Made by a program: the position numbers and the translations under genes. From Io17-Chloro-G2 sp034428715 (GTDB lineage Bacteria > Chloroflexota > Dehalococcoidia > Lucifugimonadales > UBA3495): a DNA stretch of 45,258 nucleotides. How positions within the stretch are numbered: the first letter of the stretch is position 1; every line of letters begins with the position of its first letter. The notes beneath the pieces were generated by a model. It was not told where the DNA came from. It saw only the letters and a program-made list of their open reading frames with translations, and did no database searches. Shown piece after piece: positions 31,914 through 39,981 of this stretch. The DNA lies in the NCBI GenBank assembly GCA_034428715.1, contig DAOUHE010000111.1, forward strand, positions 1 to 45,258, in the 5' to 3' direction.

Positions 31914-33380
31914 ATGGTCCAGCAAGAATCAATCAACGTAGACGTGATAGTAGTAGGTTCGGGAGGGGCGGGTCTGGCGGCGGCGTTGGATGCGATGGAA
32001 CACGGCGCCACAGTAGCTATCGTTGAGCGGGAACCGGAGATGGGCGGTGCAACCGCCATTTCCGGCGGAGGCTGCTTCGCCTCTGCCACCCCAGTCCAAG
32101 CTGAAAAGGGTATTCAGGACACTACCGAACTCGCCCTGGAGGATTGGCTGCGATGGGGGCAAGGGTCGGCCGACCAGGAATGGGCCAAGTATTACATTGA
32201 GAATACCAGCGCCAGTCTCATCGGCTGGCTGGCGGATATGGGGGTCAACTGGGACGCCGTCAACCAGCAGGAAGGAAACACCGTTCCCCGCTGGCACCAC
32301 CCCGAGGGCGGCGGCAAACAACTATGGCAGGTGATGTACGACGCGGCGTTGGCCCGGGGAGTGGACCACTGGCTGACCAATACGGCCGCCACGGAGTTGA
32401 TCGTTGAACAAGGCAGGGTGACCGGCCTGCGCGTCCAGCGGCGGGACTCCTCGGAAGCGATGGAGCTTCATGGCAAAACAGTGGTCATGGCCACCGGGGG
32501 CTTCATGTCAAACGTCGATATGGTCCGCAGCTACCGGCCGGACCTGCATTCCGCCAGGCTGATGGAGGGATCCCACATCGGCGCCACCGGCGATGGCCAC
32601 AAGATGGTGGAGGGCATTGGCGGAAACTTGACCCACATGGACCACATGTGGATGTATTCCTACGCCACCCCAGATTACCGCGACCCCAACGGGAAACGGG
32701 GCCTGGTGGTGCGGGGCCTGCCCAACTACGTTTGGGTCAACGCCCAGGGCCGCCGGTTCCACAACGAATCCCTTTCCGGCGGGGCGTCGGCCACTCCCGC
32801 CGTCTTGGCCCAGGAGCCCCAATACTGCTGGGCCATCGTCGACGACTCCATGCGCCGGGGCGCCGACATCTCCGACCCATATTACCGGGACGGAGCCACC
32901 AAGCACCTGGAACGCATCGAAACCCTCTTCAAGGAGTCGCCCTACATCAAGTCAGCGCCCACCATCGAAGCCCTGGCCGGGGAAGCGGGGTTGCCGGTGG
33001 AGGAATTTCAGGAGTCGATACGGCGTTACAACAGCAATATCGACGAAGGATTGGAAACCGACCCCGAGTTCGGCCGGCACCTAACGGGACGCAAGAAGAT
33101 CGAGGAAGCCCCCTTCTTCGCCATCCAGTTCTTTCCCCTGTCCCGGAAAAGCTTTGGAGGGGTCAAGACCGACCTGCAATGCAAGGTTTTGGACGGCGGC
33201 GGGAAACCCATTCCCGGCCTCTATGCCGCGGGCGAACTGACGGGCATGGCCGGGGGCCACATCAACGGCAGGGCGGGATTGGAAGGCACCATGCTGGGGC
33301 CGGCGCTTTTCAGCGGGCGGGTCGCCGGGGCCTGGGCTGCCCACGCCGCGGGCAAGGGGCGGGGATTCGCCGGGAAATGA
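31914..33380 (+). CDS. FAD-dependent oxidoreductase (fumarate reductase/ketosteroid dehydrogenase-like flavoprotein)
   Basis: A 488-residue flavoprotein of the FAD_binding_2 family. The dinucleotide motif GSGGAG is at 15-20, followed by IVEREPEMGGATAISGGGCF (36-55), a typical FAD-contact segment. The C-terminal GLYAAGELTGMAGGHINGRA and GLEGTMLGPALFSGRVAG close the FAD site. The centre holds the substrate-capping domain. Relatives reduce fumarate-like enoates or dehydrogenate steroid rings; the substrate is not readable. The ATG follows GGAGGCGCCAG. It converges with the dehalogenase-like gene 38 bp downstream. Confidence 0.85.
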   Translation: MVQQESINVDVIVVGSGGAGLAAALDAMEHGATVAIVEREPEMGGATAISGGGCFASATPVQAEKGIQDTTELALEDWLRWGQGSADQEWAKYYIENTSASLIGWLADMGVNWDAVNQQEGNTVPRWHHPEGGGKQLWQVMYDAALARGVDHWLTNTAATELIVEQGRVTGLRVQRRDSSEAMELHGKTVVMATGGFMSNVDMVRSYRPDLHSARLMEGSHIGATGDGHKMVEGIGGNLTHMDHMWMYSYATPDYRDPNGKRGLVVRGLPNYVWVNAQGRRFHNESLSGGASATPAVLAQEPQYCWAIVDDSMRRGADISDPYYRDGATKHLERIETLFKESPYIKSAPTIEALAGEAGLPVEEFQESIRRYNSNIDEGLETDPEFGRHLTGRKKIEEAPFFAIQFFPLSRKSFGGVKTDLQCKVLDGGGKPIPGLYAAGELTGMAGGHINGRAGLEGTMLGPALFSGRVAGAWAAHAAGKGRGFAGK

Positions 33381-33418
33381 TGCCGGGGCATGAAGCCTAT
33401 CTCAGCCACTGCGGAGAA

Positions 33419-34444
33419 TTATCGGCGGGAGATTCGCCGGCGGGAGGTTTGCCGGAGCCGGTAAGGTTGGCGGCGGCCGCGGGTCGTAGAGGCCGGGCCA
33501 ATAATAGGTTTGACCCATTGATCTAAGAACCCAGCCATCTCGCCGGCGATTTCTTCACCCGCGTCTTCCTGTAGGTAGTGGCCTGCGCCGGGCACCAGCG
33601 TGAACCTTCCGTTGGGAACCATCTCGGCGATGCGGCGTCCTTCGTCGGCCTTGAAGGCCAGATCCTCGTCGGAGAACATCACCAATACCGGGATATTCCA
33701 CCTTTTTAGGACTTGTTCGATCTCTGCCAGGTATTGGTGATTGAGATGCCGGCCGCTGGTGGGAATCATCTTCGGGAACGCGGCCACCCCCGCCCGTGAA
33801 GCGGGGTTGGGGTGGGGCATCTTGTATTCCGTCTTGGCCTGGCGGTCCAGGGGGGTTTTGAACATGAACCCTTTGGCAAAAACCATCTTGCGGAACAGGT
33901 CAAGACGCCGGACCAAGAAGCCGGAATAGCGCCGCTGGAATATCAACTTGAAATACCACGGCACGGCCATGGGCCTGACCATGGTGTTCAGTATTACCAG
34001 CGCTTGAACATTCTCCTGGTTCTCGATGGCGTAGCGAAGTCCGATGGGGCCGCCCCAGTCCTGACCCACCGTGGTGATGCCCTTCACTTCCAGCCAGTTG
34101 ACCAGCCCGGTTACCAGCTCTACGTGACGTTGCAGCGTATACTCAGCCTCACCTTTTGGTTTGTCGGAAAGGCCGAAACCCATCAAATCGGGGACGATGC
34201 AGCGGTAACCGGCCGACACCAGCGGCGGGATCATCTTCCGATACAGGTAGCTCCAGGTGGGCTGCCCATGGAGCATCAAAATTACCGGTCCATTTCCCTC
34301 ATCCAGGTAATGAAGGCGCACCCCATTGACCTCTAGAAAGTTGCTGGCAAAGGGATATTGAAACCGCTGGGTCAACGGCTTTTCACCGGGTGTAGCTGGG
34401 GCGGGAAACGTTCGGGCCGGAAATGTTCGGGTGGCTTTTTCCAC
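33419..34444 (-). CDS. alpha/beta hydrolase, haloalkane dehalogenase-like
   Basis: A 341-residue alpha/beta hydrolase. The oxyanion/halide loop is HGQPTWSYLYRK (59-70). The nucleophile elbow VGQDWGGPIGL has Asp129 followed by Trp130, the halide-binding tryptophan of haloalkane dehalogenases. The acid is probably Asp260 (FSDEDLAF) and the base is His289 (GAGHYLQED). The usual Asn of HGNPTWS is Gln61, so dehalogenase activity is plausible but not certain; an epoxide hydrolase or esterase is the alternative. The last 20 residues are Arg-rich and low in complexity. The N-terminus may be about 25 residues shorter than drawn. Confidence 0.82.
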   Translation of the reverse strand: MEKATRTFPARTFPAPATPGEKPLTQRFQYPFASNFLEVNGVRLHYLDEGNGPVILMLHGQPTWSYLYRKMIPPLVSAGYRCIVPDLMGFGLSDKPKGEAEYTLQRHVELVTGLVNWLEVKGITTVGQDWGGPIGLRYAIENQENVQALVILNTMVRPMAVPWYFKLIFQRRYSGFLVRRLDLFRKMVFAKGFMFKTPLDRQAKTEYKMPHPNPASRAGVAAFPKMIPTSGRHLNHQYLAEIEQVLKRWNIPVLVMFSDEDLAFKADEGRRIAEMVPNGRFTLVPGAGHYLQEDAGEEIAGEMAGFLDQWVKPIIGPASTTRGRRQPYRLRQTSRRRISRR

Positions 34445-34541
34445 AGAATGAGTCTAACACAGGATGTCGACCATAGCAGGCCTGGGAACTCGGGAGCCCT
34501 TGGACGCCGGTTTGTCCCGTCCGGTCGCAATCGCCGACAAG

Positions 34542-34570
34542 GGTAGGGGCGCCCGGCCGTGCGCCCTTAC
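34542..34570. repeat. GTAGGGGC-type imperfect palindrome (family E)
   Basis: GTAGGGGCGCCCGGCCGTGC followed by GCCCTTAC, self-complementary with a few mismatches. It shares the arms GTAGGGGC/GCCC.TAC with the core of the palindrome at 26591. It lies in the 313-bp divergent gap 34445-34757, which otherwise holds no recognised gene. Confidence 0.65.
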
Positions 34571-34757
34571 AAAACGGCCAAACAACCGGTTGGCCCTACG
34601 CAAATACAGATCTGCCAGGGCATCACACGCCTTTAGGTCCTCCGCTTGCCGCCACGCCTGCCGGTTGCTAAACTAGGCGGCATAATGCCGTTCGGCGGGC
34701 TTTTGACAGACTGTGGGTCCGGACCGGCGGGAAATCAACCAGTAGCAGAGGAGCGAT

Positions 34758-35372
34758 ATGATCTACGAAGTACGAACCTACGATTTGAAGCCCGGTTCGG
34801 TGGCCGCGGTTGAGAAGGCATTTGAGGTGGCATTGCCCGTTCGCCAAAAGTATTCCCCGCTGGCCGCTTTTTGGCACACGGATATTGGCCCCCTGAACCA
34901 GATCATCCACGTCTGGGGTTATGAGAGCTTGGAAGAGCGGGATGATGTCCGCTCAGATGCCTCCAAGGAAGAGGCTTGGCCTCCGAAGACCGAAGGCAAT
35001 ATCGTCAACATGAACTCGGAGATCTGGAACCCGGCGGAGTTTATGCGTCCAATGGGCGGCGACCAGGCTCTCGGCAACATTTACGAGATGCGCACCTACA
35101 CCTACGAGCCCGGTTCCATTCCCGAACTGCTACGAAGATGGGCTGAAGCCATTCCCTACCGGGAGGAGTTCTCTCCCCTGGCCGCCGGCATGTGGACCGA
35201 GTTCGGCGGGCTTAACCGGTGGTTGCACATCTGGCCGTACAAGGATATGGCCGACCGGGATTCGGTCCGCACCGCAGCCTCCAAGATCCCCCAGTGGCCC
35301 TCGGGCGCGCCGGGCAGGGTCAAACAGGAGAACAAGATCGTGGTTCCGTCGTCCTTCTCGCCCATGCACTAA
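34758..35372 (+). CDS. tandem NIPSNAP protein, two domains
   Basis: A 204-residue protein with two copies of the NIPSNAP barrel. The first starts MIYEVRTYDLKPGSVAAVEK (1-20) with NQIIHVWGYESLEERDDVRS. The second starts NIYEMRTYTYEPGSIPELLR (about 108-127) with NRWLHIWPYKDMADRDSVRT. Each contains the L-N-x-x-x-H-x-W motif of the family. Fusing two such domains gives an intramolecular dimer. Function is unknown; the setting is catabolic. The ATG follows AGAGGAGCGAT. Confidence 0.87.
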   Translation: MIYEVRTYDLKPGSVAAVEKAFEVALPVRQKYSPLAAFWHTDIGPLNQIIHVWGYESLEERDDVRSDASKEEAWPPKTEGNIVNMNSEIWNPAEFMRPMGGDQALGNIYEMRTYTYEPGSIPELLRRWAEAIPYREEFSPLAAGMWTEFGGLNRWLHIWPYKDMADRDSVRTAASKIPQWPSGAPGRVKQENKIVVPSSFSPMH

Positions 35373-35430
35373 GAGATTGCCCTGCCGTAGAGCCTCCTCG
35401 GGCATACGCGGTGGTTGAAGGCAATGTTGG

Positions 35431-35479
35431 AAAATCCCCCTAAATCCCCCTTTACAAAGGGGAACCAAGGGGATTTTTA
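35431..35479. repeat. family A hairpin repeat with long complementary arms
   Basis: AAAATCCCCCTAAATCCCCC then TTTACAAAGGGGAACCAAGG GGATTTTT. The outer AAAATCCCC pairs with GGGGATTTTT and the inner CCCCCTTT with AAAGGGG, so this copy shows the full nested structure of the family. It lies 58 bp after the tandem NIPSNAP gene and ends in T5, and may terminate it. Confidence 0.75.
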
Positions 35480-35568
35480 ACTCCGAACTGAAGCCATTTC
35501 AAACTCGGATTTACCCGTCAAGGAGTTGAAGGCAGCGGTTTGATCTGCGAATTCCGTATTAGGGTATT

Positions 35569-35856
35569 TCAATAATCCATTTCGATAATGTAAGCGATGC
35601 TGGCACATCGATGACAGTAAATTAGCTCGCTGTCGTCGTCGACAGGAACCCAGAGGTAAAAGCGATTCCCACACCCGGAACAGCCCAATAGCGCCTCAGC
35701 CATCCTAACCTGTCGAACATCTGGTCCAGTTGACGATTGGGATACTGGTTGGCAGCCATTCCGACAGGGAATCTTCCGTGCATCACCCCACACTTCGATT
35801 GTGTACCAAGGATCCCTTTCCAATCCCGTGCCGTTGCACCGTGCGCAATAGCTCAT
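35569..35856 (-). CDS. small cysteine-rich (zinc-binding) protein
   Basis: A 95-residue protein with several CxxC-type sites: CARC at 4-7, C-x3-C at 31-35 (PCRNGC), CSGC at 59-62 and CHRC at 81-84. It likely binds two or more zinc ions. The middle reads LLGCSGCGNRFYLWVPVDDD and then ELIYCHRCASIAYII. No named family was recognised. The ATG follows GGGGGAACC. The gene stands alone between repeats and a broken aldo-keto reductase gene. Confidence 0.6.
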   Translation of the reverse strand: MSYCARCNGTGLERDPWYTIEVWGDARKIPCRNGCQPVSQSSTGPDVRQVRMAEALLGCSGCGNRFYLWVPVDDDSELIYCHRCASIAYIIEMDY

Positions 35857-36039
35857 GGTTCCCCCGGTTGCCGATTATTTGGTCATCCCGAAGCAACTAC
35901 TTTTCAGAAAGCTTGGATCAACGCGACAAGCCCTTGGAATCTGCCTCACATACGGTTGAACGAGCTTTTGGAGGAAGCCGAATGTCAAATATAGTATCCT
36001 AAAAAGCCTGTTACCGCCCCCCGGTTAATAGGCAGTGGT

Positions 36040-36759
36040 TCACATGCAGCGGAGGGTTTCCTCGCGGATGTAGTCCCGCAGTTCATCGGGCAGCTTGGGC
36101 AATGAACCGGCGGTGGCGTTTTCATGGACCCTTTCGGGCCGTGAGGTGGCAGGAATGGTAAGGGCGACCCGGGGGTCGCTGATCACCCAGGCCAGCAATG
36201 CCTGGGCCCAGGTTTCGATCCCTGTCCTGGCCAGAGGCGCCAGGTCCGGCTGTCGCTTGAGGTCTCTGACGTACCTGCCCTTTTTCTACGGCTCCATGGT
36301 CAGGATGCCGATGCCCAAGTCCTGAGCCAGAGGCAGCAACTCATCGGCGGCCTCTGTCTGGACCACGTTGTAGGGTATCTGCACGGCGTCCACACTGCCC
36401 GCCCTCATCAGATCCATGATCTCGGGATAGGCTTCGGGAACCATGGCGGTGACGCCGACCATGCCGATCTTGCCCTCGGATTTCTCGGCCAACTGGGCCT
36501 CTCCCGCTTCTTTGCCTTCCACCCTGACCTTGGTAGCCAGGTAAAACCGGTCCCGGCGGCCGCTGGTGGTTTTGCCCACCACCATCTAGGAATTGCCGTA
36601 GGCGGCGGCGGAATCGATGAAATTGATGTCGTTCGTAAGGCAGTTATCCACTATCGCACGGCGCACCGCGATGTCTTCATCGGAAGTGACATTGACCGTC
36701 CTCAGGGTCCCCAATCCGATGGGGGAGACATCCAGGTTGCCTAATTTGCGAAATTCCAA
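36040..36759 (-). pseudogene. aldo/keto reductase remnant with two amber codons and an internal deletion
   Basis: From TTG 36759 (AGGTGACACAG upstream) the frame reads EFRKLGNLDVSPIGLGTLRT and FIDSAAAYGNS, then TAG (36588-36586), MVVGKTTSGRRDRFYLATKV, and on to a second TAG (36288-36286) and finally TGA at 36042-36040. Asp/Tyr of the catalytic tetrad (D..AYGNS) and the Lys (ATKV) are present. The stretch after KEAGEAQLAE jumps directly to KSEGKIGM, missing about 35-40 residues that normally hold the catalytic His. Full AKRs are about 280-330 residues; this frame has 239. The deletion argues for true gene death rather than read errors only. Confidence 0.75.
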
Positions 36760-36824
36760 CTGTGTCACCTCGCATAAAAATCTCCGGCCATTATAATCAT
36801 GGACGGGCATCCTGTCCTCCGGAG

Positions 36825-37097
36825 ATGTTGGCCCACCTGTTTGAGCGTATGTCGGAACTGAGCCGACAGGTTCAATCGGTGCCGGCTGAGTTGAGCAATC
36901 TGACGCAACGAGAGCTTGAAGTACTTCAACTCATAGGTGACGGCAAAAGCAACAAGGAAATCAGTAGCGATTTAAATTTGGAACTCCAATCGGTAAAAAA
37001 CTACGTGCATAGCCTTCTTCAAAAGCTTCAGGTGCGCAATCGCCGGGAACCCGCAGCTTACACCATAAAGCGCCCGCTGCCTCAAGCGGTGTCATAG
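36825..37097 (+). CDS. LuxR/NarL-type helix-turn-helix protein, receiver domain missing
   Basis: A 90-residue protein from ATG 36825. It holds an HTH_LuxR domain: NLTQRELEVLQLIGDGKSNK (26-45) and EISSDLNLELQSVKNYVHSL (46-65), which binds DNA. The segment MLAHLFERMSELSRQVQSVP resembles the linker that joins receiver and HTH in NarL-type response regulators, but no receiver domain lies upstream; the linker even extends backwards in frame (SCPPE). So this is either a truncated response regulator or a single-domain regulator. It starts divergently from the aldo-keto reductase remnant, overlapping its promoter region. Confidence 0.6.
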   Translation: MLAHLFERMSELSRQVQSVPAELSNLTQRELEVLQLIGDGKSNKEISSDLNLELQSVKNYVHSLLQKLQVRNRREPAAYTIKRPLPQAVS

Positions 37098-37462
37098 AAA
37101 GAACAAACTTCAGACCATCGAAGTTTTGTACAGGTTGATTTGCCGATCTTTTCGCCTTGTTATCGAGCCTTCGCCTCGCAAGTACTGGTACCGGTGTAAT
37201 CACTCTACATAGGAACCAGTGCGGAAGAATTCGGTACTAAACTATTACCCAACGACTCTTGGATTTATCTTTATCGAAATATAGTGTGAATAACGGATTG
37301 TTTATAGACCCTTGTCTTTGCGGCGCCCTGACATCCAATTTTCGGTTTGATTCCGGGTTTACCCGGGTTTAGGTGTCTTGAAGAGCCGAATTGGAACTGC
37401 GGCAAAGGCTCAATGGGGCTAAAACGAATGTAACCCTAGCTGATAGTGGAGTAAAGCCGCTT
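37098..37462. other. leader region before the NusG-like gene
   Basis: About 365 bp of lower-GC sequence without a convincing gene. It contains the perfect palindrome CCGGGTTTACCCGG (37353-37366) followed by GTTTAGG. An in-frame TTG at 37391 could extend the NusG-like protein by 24 residues, which do not resemble the family. No ops element (GGCGGTAGnnT) was found. Confidence 0.45.
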
Positions 37463-37969
37463 ATGGAAGGCTGGTACGTTGCCAAGATACAGGTCCAGAA
37501 AGAGTCTGGCTTGAAGACCTTCCTTAATGAATGCGGGGTGGACTCTTTTTACCCCAAAATCATGCAAAAAGACCGTAGCGGCCGGAAACGAACGGCTATG
37601 TTCCCTACGTATATGTTCTGTTATCTGGATCCTGATTCACCCATCTGGCCAATGGTGCGCTGGGCTCCAGGATTGACCTACTTTCTTTCTAACGACGGGG
37701 AACCAGCCAGATTGCCTGAAACCCTTATTGATTACTTGCGCCAGCAGGTTAACGAGCGGAACGAATCAGGGTCCTCTCACGAACTTGCTAAGGGCGACCG
37801 AGTTTTGGTTTCCGATGGTCCGTTTGCCGGGCTCGAGGGCATATTTCAAAGGTACATGTCTAGCCGGCAACGTTGCCGGATCCTTCTTGAAACGGTGGGA
37901 CGGATCACCGCGGTTGAACTACCCGAATGGGAGGTAAAAGAAGCCTCCTCGACTCTGATCGAGGTCTAA
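37463..37969 (+). CDS. NusG/RfaH-like transcription antiterminator
   Basis: A 168-residue NusG paralogue. The NGN domain is at about 2-95 (GWYVAKIQVQKESGLKTFLN, then FYPKIMQKDRSGRKRTAMFP and TYMFCYLD). The KOW domain is at about 108-147 (KGDRVLVSDGPFAGLEGIFQ). Specialised paralogues such as RfaH and UpxY bind paused RNA polymerase and allow read-through of long surface-polysaccharide operons. Its position at the head of an island with glycosyltransferase and membrane genes fits that role. ATG 37463 is chosen since the NGN fold begins at this Met; the ribosome site is weak (GTGGAG 15 bp upstream). Confidence 0.85.
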   Translation: MEGWYVAKIQVQKESGLKTFLNECGVDSFYPKIMQKDRSGRKRTAMFPTYMFCYLDPDSPIWPMVRWAPGLTYFLSNDGEPARLPETLIDYLRQQVNERNESGSSHELAKGDRVLVSDGPFAGLEGIFQRYMSSRQRCRILLETVGRITAVELPEWEVKEASSTLIEV

Positions 37970-37986
37970 TCTCAAAGAAGTTTGTG

Positions 37987-38016
37987 AACCGCCGCTCGCC
38001 TTAGCTTACGGCGGTT
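37987..38016. terminator. hairpin after the NusG-like gene
   Basis: AACCGCCG and CGGCGGTT form an 8-bp stem with a 14-nt loop, 18 bp after the stop codon. There is no T-run after it, so it may be a pause or 3-prime-end hairpin rather than a strong terminator. Confidence 0.4.
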
Positions 38017-38195
38017 ATTCCTGACGGGTTGTGGTGCCAGGGTGTGGCGTAAATACACGGTCTCTAATATGCAAGAAACCGGCGGGACGCGGTTGCGTCG
38101 GTAAAGCCGGTGGAAATGCCCCGTATTGCCCCGCTTAAGGCGGTTGCCCCAAATTCGCATCTCATCATGGCTGGCGCCCTTGATAGAGACGAAGC

Positions 38196-38573
38196 TTACG
38201 TGAACCTGATCGATCTCAGGTACCCTAATTGCCGCCAGGATTTCCCCCAAGACATCTCCCGTACGTGGCATACGAAGCGTACCCCCGAAAGCTTCGTGGC
38301 GACCATGGCGGCGCGGGAGCTACTGTGCGTGGTGTTGCCATATACCAGATCGAAATGCTCGCGTTTTATGAGGCGATAGATCGACGGGATCGACCATTTC
38401 GTCAACCGGGGCAGACTGAAGAATGGGATAGCTTCCCCCTCCAGGGCATCGGAAAACAAACCATGGCCTGGCAGCAGCACCGCCACGTCGTAACGGTTTC
38501 GTAGATATCTCAACAGCAGGAAGAGGCTGTTCGCCGGGCCGGTCCAGTCGGCGGTGTTTACGTGGATACTCCG
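38196..38573 (-). pseudogene. N-terminal half of a GT4-type glycosyltransferase
   Basis: Reading leftward from about 38573 without a start codon gives RSIHVNTADWTGPANSLFLL, then RYLRNRYDVAVLLPGHGLF, FDLVYGNTTHSSSRAAMVAT and VRFVCHVREMSWGKSW before TAA at 38196-38198. This is the GT-B N-terminal (acceptor) domain of family 4 glycosyltransferases. The C-terminal sugar-nucleotide domain is missing on this strand; a GT4 C-terminal half lies 200 bp away on the opposite strand. Left of the stop (to about 38050) weak traces of the same protein (SHDEMRIWGN) appear in another frame. Confidence 0.65.
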
Positions 38574-38735
38574 CTGTCGGTGTGCGAAGCAAGGGACGTA
38601 AAGGGGATGTACGCCAAAGCTCGGCGAGGCGAAAGAATCTTTGGCCTGGGGTTGGACATGCGAGCGGGAGATTCCGGCATTGTCTTATTCATGATTCGTA
38701 CCAGAAGGCCTCGAATCTCCCAATCGGAAATATGA
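38556..38735 (+). pseudogene. C-terminal fragment of an adenylylsulfate (APS) kinase
   Basis: The plus-strand frame reads VYVDTPLSVCEARDVKGMYA then KARRGE, the characteristic segment of APS kinase (CysC) near its C-terminus. No start or P-loop is present upstream, because the opposite-strand glycosyltransferase half abuts at about 38560. After RRGE the expected FTGxxxPYExPxxP segment is not preserved. APS kinase makes PAPS, the sulfate donor for sulfotransferases, so the ancestor of this island may have made a sulfated product. Confidence 0.6.
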
Positions 38736-38764
38736 GGGATCGCTGGAAGGATCGAGCACCGCCA

Positions 38765-39198
38765 GATGGGTCCCGCGAATATCGGGCGGCATCAAAGACA
38801 AGGGATTGAGCGGCCACGTGTCCCTCTTGGGATTCCGCCGCGACATACCAGAATTATTGCGAGGATCGGACCTGTTTGTGCACACAGCGGTCTCAGACCC
38901 CCATCCTCGGTCGGTCATAGAGGCGATGGAAATGGAGTTGCCCGTGGTTGCCTTCTCGGTCGATGGAGTATCAGAGACCGTAACGGACCGCGAAACCGGC
39001 TACTTAGCTCCAATGAAAGACGTCTCAGGCTTGGCTCAGGCGATCTCACGGCTGGCAAAAGACCCGGATCTGCGCCGGTCGATGGGAAAGGAATCAAGGC
39101 GCCGAGTTGAATCATGTTTTTCGGCAGAGGCGGCCGCTGCCAAGGTCGCTAAAATTATAAATGCCCAACTGTTGGTTGCCCCAGCGGCCCATTCATAA
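38765..39198 (+). pseudogene. C-terminal half of a GT4 glycosyltransferase
   Basis: The frame opening at TTG 38806 gives GHVSLLGFRRDIPELLRGSD, then SVIEAMEMELPVVAFSVDGV and ETGYLAPMKDVSGLAQAI, ending at TAA 39198. This is the GT4 donor-binding domain (Glycos_transf_1), including the E-x7-E-like SVIEAMEMELPVV site. Just upstream in another frame, DGSREYRAA matches the usual GDGxExxxL start of the domain, so a frameshift lies near 38780. No acceptor domain precedes it on this strand. Confidence 0.7.
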
Positions 39199-39411
39199 AA
39201 GAGAACATGATTCCAGCTTAACCAGGGTGGATCGTGCGGGCAAGCCGTCCATCGCCTGAGATGTTTTGGGCATGGCCTGTTTCGAGGGCTGACCCAGCAT
39301 CTGCTATTATGGATTCCGAATAGAGCATCTTTGCACGGGGAATGGAGAGTTGATTTTTGACATGCTGAAACCAACCCCTGCACATAAGCGAATCGCGTAA
39401 AACTCGACTGT

Positions 39412-39975
39412 ATGCCTCCCTCCGGTACCGCGTTCAGTTCTCCTTTACGGGTGGGTCTGTTGCTGGACTCGCTAGTCCAACCTCAGTGGATCTGCAGGAT
39501 CATTGATGATATCGTCTCGAGTCCTTTTTCAGAAATCTCCTTATTGGTATTAAACGATCATACCGAAGAGAAAGCCCATTTCGTTAAAAACCTAATTGAC
39601 AATCGGCGGCAATTTTTATATCTGGCCTATACGAAACTTGATAAATTCTTATCTCGAGTAAACCCGGACGCATTTGAGGATGGAAACGTCCAAGAATTGC
39701 TGCCGGATTGTCCTATGATTCGGGTCGATCCTCGGCGGACCAGGTTCTCAGACTATTTCAACAAAGACAGCATGTCGGCAATCATGGGTTATGACCTAGA
39801 CGTTGCCATACGATTTGGTTTCCGCATTCTAAGAGGGCATTCCCTACGAATCGCCAGTTACGGCGTATGGTCGTACCACCATACCCCAGGCCCATTGCCT
39901 GTTACCCATCCCATTTTTAATTTTAATCAAAAATATCTTGACCCGGTACTAGTGATCAATAGCGCTGGGAGATAG
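39412..39975 (+). CDS. formyltransferase-like protein, C-terminally truncated
   Basis: A 187-residue protein: PLRVGLLLDSLVQPQWICRI (11-30), ISLLVLNDHTEEKAHFVKNL, then PMIRVDPRRTRFSDYF and YDLDVAIRFGFRILRGHSLR, and YGVWSYHHTPGP before an unrelated tail. The order resembles the formyltransferase-type (Formyl_trans_N-like) proteins of sugar and natural-product clusters, where D-V-x-L-R-x-G-F-x-I-L-x-G and YGVWSYHHGD are conserved. Full-length relatives continue well beyond this point, so the C-terminal part is lost, and the last 25 residues are probably out-of-context sequence. Likely a remnant that is still translated. Confidence 0.55.
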   Translation: MPPSGTAFSSPLRVGLLLDSLVQPQWICRIIDDIVSSPFSEISLLVLNDHTEEKAHFVKNLIDNRRQFLYLAYTKLDKFLSRVNPDAFEDGNVQELLPDCPMIRVDPRRTRFSDYFNKDSMSAIMGYDLDVAIRFGFRILRGHSLRIASYGVWSYHHTPGPLPVTHPIFNFNQKYLDPVLVINSAGR

Positions 39976-39981
39976 CCGTTC

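Noticed and set aside
33782..33822. Repeat insertion within the hydrolase gene (PHPNPASRAGVAAF looked repeat-like).
   Set aside because: A Pro-rich segment followed by SRAGVxAFPxMIP is native to haloalkane dehalogenase-like proteins, and no matching nucleotide repeat occurs elsewhere in the window.
88..36588. Recoding of TAG as a sense codon, suggested by six in-frame TAG codons.
   Set aside because: Several intact genes here end in TAG (the antitoxin at 563 and both CoA-transferases), three other interruptions are TGA, and the core genes contain no internal TAG. The residues expected at the TAG sites also differ (Glu, Tyr, Lys), which does not fit a single reassignment.
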